64,000 nt of DNA, taken from assembly GCF_004337985.1 (NCBI RefSeq), contig NW_021940922.1, forward strand, positions 651,382-715,381. Direction: 5' to 3'. The stretch is from Pyricularia pennisetigena (taxonomy: Eukaryota; Ascomycota; Sordariomycetes; Magnaporthales; Pyriculariaceae). How positions within the stretch are numbered: position 1 is the first letter of the stretch; each line of letters opens with the position of its first letter. The notes beneath the pieces are model-generated. The model saw nothing but the letters and a program-made list of their open reading frames with translations, searched no databases and was not told where the DNA came from. Shown here piece by piece: positions 57,339-64,000 of the stretch. The translations under genes and the position numbers were made by a program.

Positions 57339-58500
57339 CTAAAAGCCACTCGACTTCTGATCTTGTGGCTTTTCTTGCGTCGGTTTCTTCGGCGCTAGAG
57401 CATTAGACAATATCTGTCAGTATACATATGGTGTTTCCAACAATAGTATCGCCCATAGCGTCGAGGAGGAACAGAAACATATTCAAGTACCTCTGATGAC
57501 TGGAACTTTCCCCGGAAGTTTGGGTCGAGCCGTTCTCTTCATTAAAATTCTGTCACCGCTCTTTGTTGGAGAGCCTCGTGCAGATGAGGCCGCGCCAGTT
57601 GGTGACGTCGATCTTGCCTTCGTGCCGGTTTTTGAAACTTTCTGAGCCCGGCAGTCTATTTTCTTTTTGGCACTCCGAGGCGAAGGTGGGGGTGGCATGA
57701 GATGATCTTTCTGACTTTCCGATGCTGGCAAGCTCGCGGGCTGATTCATATTAGCTGCCACCACCTTGTCAGGACGAGTTGCAGCCGGAGCAGTATCAGC
57801 TCTAGGGCGCTTCCATGTCTGAGAGTCCGATGTGATTGATGGGTCGCGGTCAACTTGGTCATTATCTTTGAATAGATCTTCAAGCTGATACATGTTAGAT
57901 GCCTGTCTCGAGTATGTATATAGTCAAGGAAAATGCACGGAGTTGCCGTCGATAAACACTCACTGGAGGAGGCCGCTTTCGGCCGCTCGAGGGAGATTTG
58001 AATTGTACAAAGAAACCTGGTGATACAGGCGTTGGAAGCTCTCCAGGAGACTCTGATAGTGCTCGAGGCTGATTCCCTTGTTGAGATTCACCGCCATTGT
58101 CATCACAGCCATTGTTCAGGATGTCGACAATCTCGCGTAGCTTGGACCCGACCATATCCCAGTGGGGGCTACGTCCCCTGACGCCCTGCATGACCTTTCT
58201 GTAGACGAGGTGGCCTAGATCCTCGTCCTCTGGGAAATGTTCCAAGATGCCAGCCTTGAAGTTCTTTCCCACCTCGGTCGACGGACCGAGGTAGTTAATT
58301 GCATTCAAGCACGCTTTGATGTGCATGTGGAGTTCTGTTTCTGTTTTGCTTTCTTCCTCCTTGATCATGTCACCAAGCTCGTGCTGCTTGTGGGCCACGT
58401 AGCTTCTGATCTGAGTTTGTGCGACTTGAGCCAGAGGCAATCCACCTTGTTCTGTGTCGGCACTTGATGAACTCGTACCTGGAGGCGGAGATGGCGCCAT
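57339..58500 (-). CDS. Charged hypothetical protein, probably nuclear
   Basis: Three exons, 58500-57964, 57902-57491 and 57394-57339, give 334 residues; introns of 61 nt (phase 0) and 96 nt (phase 1) both follow GT-AG. The last exon encodes only APKKPTQEKPQDQKSSGF. The N-terminal half has a helical region (about 25-130: TQIRSYVAHKQHELGDMIKE, ELHMHIKACLNAINYLG, FKAGILEHFPEDEDLGHLVY, LREIVDILNN). The C-terminal half is disordered, rich in S, P and K with basic clusters (RSAKKKIDC, MKRTARPKLPGK) that look like nuclear localisation signals, and SP sites for proline-directed kinases. No known domain is recognised and I assign no function. Confidence 0.65.
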
Positions 58501-59641
58501 GGCAGGAGTATGATGGCCTGCCTTCTCTGTCAGTAGGAAAGTAACTTTCTTGGCTACGACAATTACTATTAGGCAAAAGCCCTATAACTAAGACTCTCGG
58601 CTATGATGGATAATAGGTAGTCGATAGATGTGTTGCAAGGTGAACAGGCCAGTCATGCAATACACGGCGGGTGTCCAGTCAAGGCTCTTCCATGTTATAG
58701 AACCAGACTGTGGAGATGGCTATGTAGCAACTTCGGCAATTAGGATTTTGCAAAGCCCTCAATAGTGGTCTGAAGATGTCATTATGGGCAAAGAAAGGGC
58801 CCATGCTGAATGGCTGGAGGGGGCCTAGGCCTAGAAAGCCTGCCGCTGTCCAGCCAAAAAAGTGAAAGATGGGCAAGAAAATAATAAATTAAAATGGACA
58901 AAAAAGCCAGAGGGAAAGATGCAAAACACACACCTCCTTCCTTGCCTTGCGTATTTTTATCATGATAAAACGATTTTGGGCATTCGCGCTGCCAGCGGAA
59001 CGAAAAGGAACAGGCTCAGAAGGTATATGCTCAGCCATGCGAGGCATCTTACAGCTGCAGACGAAGCAAAGCAGATAGCACGGTCATGAAAGTCATGAAA
59101 AAATCAGGACTGGCAGGAATCAGGGCAAGAACTGCAAGGGATTGGGAGGATGGGAGCCAGCAATGTTGGGGGAATGCCGCGGATAGACGCATCCTGCTGG
59201 CAATTTGATAAACGACTGGTCAGTTTTTGAACCCTTGATATCTTTCTGCTAAAGGCAGGCACTGGCGCGGCCTGAATGCCAGTTTTATCTGGAAAGCAAA
59301 CAAAGGAACCAATAAGCGACCAATGGAGAGGTAAGTGCTCATGCAATTAGCCGAGATGTAGAAATGTTCGCCAGGGTGGCAGGTGCAGTGATAAAGTTCC
59401 GGGCCCTCGTAGCAAGGAATGCTCAAATAAGGTAAGCACCGCCCGTCACTTACTTCGGGGGTTCCTTTGCTTGAGTTAAGGCAAGTGGGCGATAAGGATG
59501 GCTACCTTGATGTCAAACTCTCAAACCCGACAAACACCAAGTTGTGGTTGGATTTGGTTTTCTTTATGAACCCAAATGAAACAACACATTGCCAGATTTT
59601 CTGGTTTCTATCCTGCCCTACGCCACTAGGTACGCCTACGC
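58501..59641. other. Intergenic region
   Basis: About 1.1 kb between two minus-strand genes. Small open frames have no recognisable domain. Confidence 0.5.
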
Positions 59642-61393
59642 TCACCCATACCGCACTTCTCCGCCACTTTGATCCTCCCGAAACCAATCCTCTTCTTTCA
59701 AAGCAGTCTCCGTTGAAGCATAGTTGATAACAACGCTTTTTGGTGCGGTGTATGCCATGTAAGCCTCAGCACCGTTCTCAGTGCCGAGACCACTATCAGA
59801 TCTCGTACCATGCGCACCCCATGGGCTGCTTGGATCGTTGCGGTGATGGGTGTTGACCCAGACAATGCCGGCCTCAATCTGCTCACTAACTCGAAACGCC
59901 TGCGATAGATCTCTCGTCCATATCCCGGCCCCCAACCCAAATGAGGTGTCGTTGGCCAACCGAACAGCATGTTCCTCGTCCTCGAAGCTCGCCACCACAA
60001 TCACAGGCCCGAATGCCTCCTCGTACCACAGATCTGTTGCACAAACATTTGAGCCGTCCTGGCTGGTACCACATAAGACTGTCGGCGGGAAGAAGTAGCC
60101 ATTGGAAAGATCGAACCCGTCCAGAGGGCTCATCCCCGACATCCGCTGGCCACCGCAAAGCAGCCTGGCATTTCCGCTGGCAACTGCAGCATCGACAAGA
60201 CGCTGGACTCCCGAAAGCTGCTTTGACGAGATGAGGGGGCCCATCATGGACAGCGGGTTTTTCGGGTCACCCATACGGCGGACGATGGAGCTGCACTTCT
60301 CCGAGAGCTTTTCGGTGAGCGCCCCCAATATCGATTTGTGAACAAGAACACGCGTGACCGCAACACAAGTCTGCCCACTGGCAACAAAAGCCCCAAATAC
60401 AATTCCGTTGACGGCGGCATCCAGATCAGAACTCTCAAAAACCACCAATGGCGCCTTGCCGCCTAGCTCAGCATTGAATCGGGCCAGATTTCCGCCTGCG
60501 ATGGCCCCAATTGCCCGGCCTGCCGCGGTTGAGCCGGTAACGTCAACCTTGCGGACTAAGCGGTGTGAGACGAGTTGCTTGCCCGTCTCGACCCCCAGAC
60601 CAGGCAAGACAGAGAAAACACCCTCCGGAAGGCCAGCATCTCTAAGAATCCTGCCAAGCTGTAGGGACGTGATCGGTGTCAGTTCCGATGGCTTGAGTAC
60701 AACACTGTTTCCGGCGGCCAATGCCGGGGCCACCTTCTTGACAGCAATCAACAGCGGATGATTGAATGGAGTAATCAGCGCGCAGACACCTAATGGGACG
60801 CGGTCGACCCAGTTATGCAGAGACCCGGTGGTCGGCAGAACATGGCGTTCGTCAACCCGCAGTCGAGCTGCGTAGTACCGAAACCACTTGACCAGGCTCG
60901 GCACCTGTGCCTTCATCTCACGGACTGCCCTGCCCGTCTGCAGAACCTCGAGGTCTATCAGCCCTGGGAGCTGTTCGGAGAGCAAGGTAGCGGCTCGGTC
61001 AAGGACATCAGCGCGAAAATGGCGAGGAGCCTTGGACCACGTGCCTGCAACGAAGGCATTGTTGGCCTCTTCAATACATTGATCGACATCCTGGGCGGAT
61101 GCAGTATGGCAGCTTGGAAGTGACGGTCAGGATTCCCGACGCTGCAACCAGGGGCAACAGAGACGTATGTATGGCTGGGGTTGGATTGCGCCTACTGTGC
61201 AAAGATCTCGCCGGTCGCGGGGTTTTCAATCGGTAAGCTAGTGTCATGCCAAGTCAGGAATGTCTTTTTTCTTCTTCTCAGCTTGAAGCGAAAGAACCGC
61301 GACTTACGTGTCGCCGCCTCCAATCTTTTCCTTGCCGGCAACCCAAAGTAAGTGTGCCTCGGCGGTTGTCTGACCAGGCTTTGTGTCAGACAT
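59642..61393 (-). CDS. NAD(P)-dependent aldehyde dehydrogenase
   Basis: Three exons, 61393-61308, 61237-61196 and 61112-59642, give 532 residues. Introns of 70 nt (GTAAGT...CTAG) and 83 nt (GTAGGC...CAAG) are both phase 2; the 42-nt second exon encodes the INPATGE-like strand, here LPIENPATGEIFA. The start MSDTKPGQTTAEAH is the first ATG. Conserved elements are PFNHPLLIAVKKVAPALAAG, VLKPSELTP, the cofactor loop VDVTGSTAAGRAIG, the general base in NAELGGKAP (Glu258), the nucleophile in SGQTCVA (Cys292), EEAFGPVIVV and FGLGAGIWTRD. The enzyme oxidises an aldehyde to the acid with NAD(P)+; it is of the general class that includes salicylaldehyde and betaine aldehyde dehydrogenases, but the substrate cannot be read. 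No targeting signal is obvious, so probably cytosolic. Confidence 0.93.
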
Positions 61394-61993
61394 TTCGACA
61401 GTTAGGCCGTTTGTTACTGTGTTGTAGGTTTATTTGAGCGAAGCAAACCGTTCGAGCTGACTTACGCTCGTCGCTCGGAGAGTTTGTACTAGCAACCCCT
61501 ATTCCCCGCACTGCCTCCCCGCTTTCTGGATGATTGTCAGCGATAAGTGCCTTTATTGAATAGGCATTTACAATTTGGTCTGTTGTATGTACCTGGGTAC
61601 ATAGTATTGCACTAAAATTCGTTGGCGGAAAGAAACGGAGGCCCCCGCTCTAGCCAAAGCTAGTGCGGTGGGTAGGTAGAGCCAAGATGGTAGTAGTTGC
61701 AGATTAATCCTGGGCTAAGCACACTAGGCCAAATCAGGAAATTCGACTCATCGTGAGTCGACGTGAGGCATGACACATACGACATGATGCGAAAATACTA
61801 AAGCCAGGACTGGAGCCCCCTTACCCATAGCCAGTTTATGACCTTTTGCCCAAGCTCATCCTTTCAATTCCATGGGATGGAACATTGGCCAACTAGGCTT
61901 CTGCAAGTTCCAATAATACGCACATTGTTCACCAGGGCCTCGTGAGAATCGAGGCCTCTTTACTCTGTCTGAGAGCCCCCATCAGCCTTCAAA
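61394..61993. other. Divergent promoter region of ALDH and bZIP genes
   Basis: About 0.6 kb. From 61917 onward the bZIP reading frame is open without an ATG. No other gene is supported. Confidence 0.45.
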
Positions 61994-62705
61994 ATGCCAG
62001 TCTCACCAAGACTTTCCCAGTCCCATTATTTCCAGCCGCAGCAGCGACTTGCCTTTATCGACCCCGGATAACCTCTTGTTCTGGGAGCCAGCCGACGAGG
62101 CCATTTTCGCAAGTGTCGCCGCGGCCTCTGATCATACTTCGGTTGACACATTGTACTCTCTCCATCTCCCAGTCACTTGGCCTAGCGACTCGTTTGGGCT
62201 GCCCTCCCTGGACGGATCTTCCGCCGACCCCTTCCAATCTCATTTTCCCGCATCTGCGAACCTCACAGACTTCAACACCACCATCTCCTATCAGACGCCG
62301 ACTTCGACGCCGTCTGCGCTCAAGTTGGTTGATGCACCTCATCAGACCGGAAAACCCCTTGACCCCATGAAAGCATCACGATCTGCGTCACCTGCTGTCA
62401 GCAACCAACACACAAAGGCGGCAAACTCGTCTCCTTTATCACGAGGGCTCTCCTCTCCTGAGGAAGCTTCTCAGCAGGAGAGCGAGTCAGTCGTGCGAAA
62501 ACGTGAACGTAACACGGCGGCTGCCCGCAGATACCGTCAGAAGCGGCTGGATCGCATCAAGGAGCTCGAGGATGAGCTCTCCAAGGTGACGGCCGATCGT
62601 GACGAGCTAAGACTCAAGCTGGCAAGGCAGGAAGCCGAGACGGCGACTTTGAGGGATTTGTTGACCTTGGCCACCGGCAAGGGGTTGCAGCGTTCTGATA
62701 GTTAG
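61994..62705 (+). CDS. bZIP transcription factor (GCN4/CPC1-like basic region); start and body in different frames
   Basis: The bZIP domain is clear at the C-terminus (about 62490-62700): basic region RKRERNTAAARRYRQKRLDR with the N-x(2)-A-A-x-R-x-R spacing of GCN4-type factors, then a short leucine zipper IKELEDELSKVTADRDEL. The body frame is open from 61917 to the stop at 62703-62705, but its first ATG is at 62367, which would remove the acidic, aromatic activation-like part (NLLFWEPADEAIF, FQSHF, FNTTIS). The ATG at 61994 begins MPVSPRLSQSHYFQPQQRLAF in another frame that stops at 62069-62071. A one-base difference at the GG of 62066-62067 would join them. Either the assembly has an indel, or a short upstream frame overlaps the main one, or an unseen exon supplies the start. 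Role by family: nuclear regulator, possibly of amino acid starvation. Confidence 0.75.
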
Positions 62706-63556
62706 AAGGTGGAATGCGAGAGACTGTGCTTCAATATAGGTATCAAGGACCCGTGGTGGTCTGTCAGTTATGTCCTTGCCAAGTTGATGTGTGAAACAGC
62801 GTGTTTGTCAAAATGAGAGCTCAGGAGCGAGAGTAAATTGTCAGACGATGTCAGCTCTTGTTTGTGTCCGTCATTGAGTTACGAGGTCATTGTGTTATCC
62901 TATCACACACAGACTCGGATCGGAAGGAGATAAAGGCTTGTCATCATGCTGGAAGTGCAATAGAAAAGCGAATATATTACATACCTTACTGAATCTTGCT
63001 GGCCCCAGCAGTTTGTCAGAGCTGAGATAGTGACCAGAACATACATGACAGACCATTTTGAGCACCAAGGGCAGACTACCAACCAAGAGTTACTTACATC
63101 TCGGTTCATAATAATTTGCAGCTTTTATATCTGCCCAAGGAAGCTCCTATCATACATCGCTGTAACTTTGTACGTAAGATGTTGTGCTCCCACCGTCAAC
63201 CGTCTCTGCGAGCGCATCAAAGTAGATGCTGAGTGAATCATAGACTATCACGCCAATTTACCCCCGGAAAGACAAAAGCATGCTGCGAGGATGATTCCTC
63301 ACACCAGATACGTCAAGTTTAAAGTTTCTTAAAGAGTCGGGGTTTTTATATGGCAGCAGTCCGGAAATTAAGGGGCTTTGGACTTGAATAAAAGAAAAAC
63401 ACTTTTCCATGAGGTAGTTGTTTCCATCATACTAGGCAGTATTCTTACGCAAAATTAGTCTAGCAATGCATCGTAGTAACAATATTTTTCTTTGCAAACA
63501 ACTTCGCTCCCCCCTGTAAAAGGTAGTTTCTCCGCTTTCCATAATTATAATGTCAG
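62706..63556. other. Intergenic between convergent genes
   Basis: About 0.85 kb, AT-rich in its second half. No supported gene. Confidence 0.5.
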
Positions 63557-64000
63557 TCAGCCCACGAGGGGACGCCCCAGAAACGTCCATGTGCGCATCC
63601 GAAACCCGACATCCTGTTCTACCGAGGCACCAATATCATTGAAACCCTGTCGGGCCAGCTTTTCACAGCATGATGTGCACATGCAGTAAGATTGATTGCT
63701 CCCCACCTCATCTTTCTTTGCCTCTGCGCCTGCTGGCTCCTCTTGCCCGAGAGCCGAGCCCTTCTGGCTCATCCGGCCCGGCTTGCCAATCTTACCCACC
63801 TGGTTGTCCTCGTCCAGGAGATATCTCTCCCCCTTTAGCGCCTTTACGAGTCCTTTGTCGACCAAAGCCATGAAGCTGTCATGGTCCCCGGTGCTTGGGT
63901 CCGGCCTATCGAAGAACTGCTGCAACCGGGGCTCGAGCCTTTCCCAGATATCGACGTAAGTCTCGGGCCGGTCGGCAACCTCGGCGATCTGCGCGTATCT
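63557..64000 (-). CDS. 3' end of an unrecognised gene (partial)
   Basis: The minus-strand frame is open from the window edge to the stop at 63557-63559. It reads AQIAEVADRPETYVDIWERL, then PRLQQFFDRPDPSTGDHDSF, MALVDKGLVKALKGERYLLD, a linker with basic and acidic residues, a cysteine patch YCMCTSCCEK and a C-terminus ending RMRTWTFLGRPLVG. The cysteine patch may be the end of an unspliced intron (a GTGGGG follows KKDE and an AAAAG precedes LARQGF), in which case it is not coding. No domain is recognised. The 5' part lies beyond 64000. Confidence 0.5.
   Translation of the reverse strand, partial: RYAQIAEVADRPETYVDIWERLEPRLQQFFDRPDPSTGDHDSFMALVDKGLVKALKGERYLLDEDNQVGKIGKPGRMSQKGSALGQEEPAGAEAKKDEVGSNQSYCMCTSCCEKLARQGFNDIGASVEQDVGFRMRTWTFLGRPLVG

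Overview
The window is nuclear DNA of a filamentous ascomycete, most likely a Sordariomycete; I cannot name the species. The evidence is GT-AG introns of about 59-160 nt, often with recognisable branch points (GCTAAC, CTAAC), many monocistronic genes on both strands, fungal-specific families (SAT4/rhodopsin-like membrane proteins, 2EXR proteins, BAHD-type 3-O-acetyltransferases, ENA-type cation ATPases), fungal-type small secreted cysteine-rich proteins, and frequent intergenic poly-A/poly-T tracts. There are no operons and no cluster with a single pathway logic; most genes are housekeeping, transport or secretion genes.

Layout. 0-2.7 kb is a decayed area: a GH2 glycosidase fragment and a divergent MFS sugar-transporter relic, followed by a Gag-like gene with an in-frame stop. 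4.6-11.4 kb holds two cation-coupled membrane genes in tandem, an SLC6/SNF-type symporter and a six-exon ENA-type P-ATPase. 13.0-16.5 kb (minus) has a small secreted protein and a five-exon amino acid permease. A 4.2 kb gene-poor stretch precedes a (6-4) photolyase/cryptochrome (20.7-23.0 kb). 24.6-31.2 kb (minus) carries a VOC/glyoxalase protein, a secreted AA1-like protein, a monocarboxylate-transporter-like MFS protein and a SAT4/rhodopsin-like membrane protein. A BAHD-like acyltransferase (plus) converges on a cysteine-rich single-pass membrane protein (minus) across a 348-base run of N. 36.0-39.9 kb is the unfolded-protein-response sensor IRE1. After a 5.4 kb gene-poor stretch come a 2EXR protein, a 1019-residue multispanning membrane protein, the NAD-isocitrate dehydrogenase subunit IDH1, an NAD(P)-binding protein, a second small cysteine-rich secreted protein with duplicated cysteine modules, an unrecognised charged protein, an aldehyde dehydrogenase, a bZIP factor with a displaced start, and the 3' end of an unrecognised gene.

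Functional threads are loose. Nutrient and ion transport is well represented (SNF, ENA, amino acid permease, MFS). Secretion is represented by IRE1 and three predicted secreted proteins, two of which look like effector candidates. The points I would look at first are a PCNA-interaction-like motif at the C-terminus of the photolyase, the two-module secreted protein, the Gag-like gene that continues past its stop, and the bZIP gene whose start and body are in different frames. I saw no convincing tRNA, rRNA, CRISPR array or intact transposon. All splice models are manual and need transcript support.
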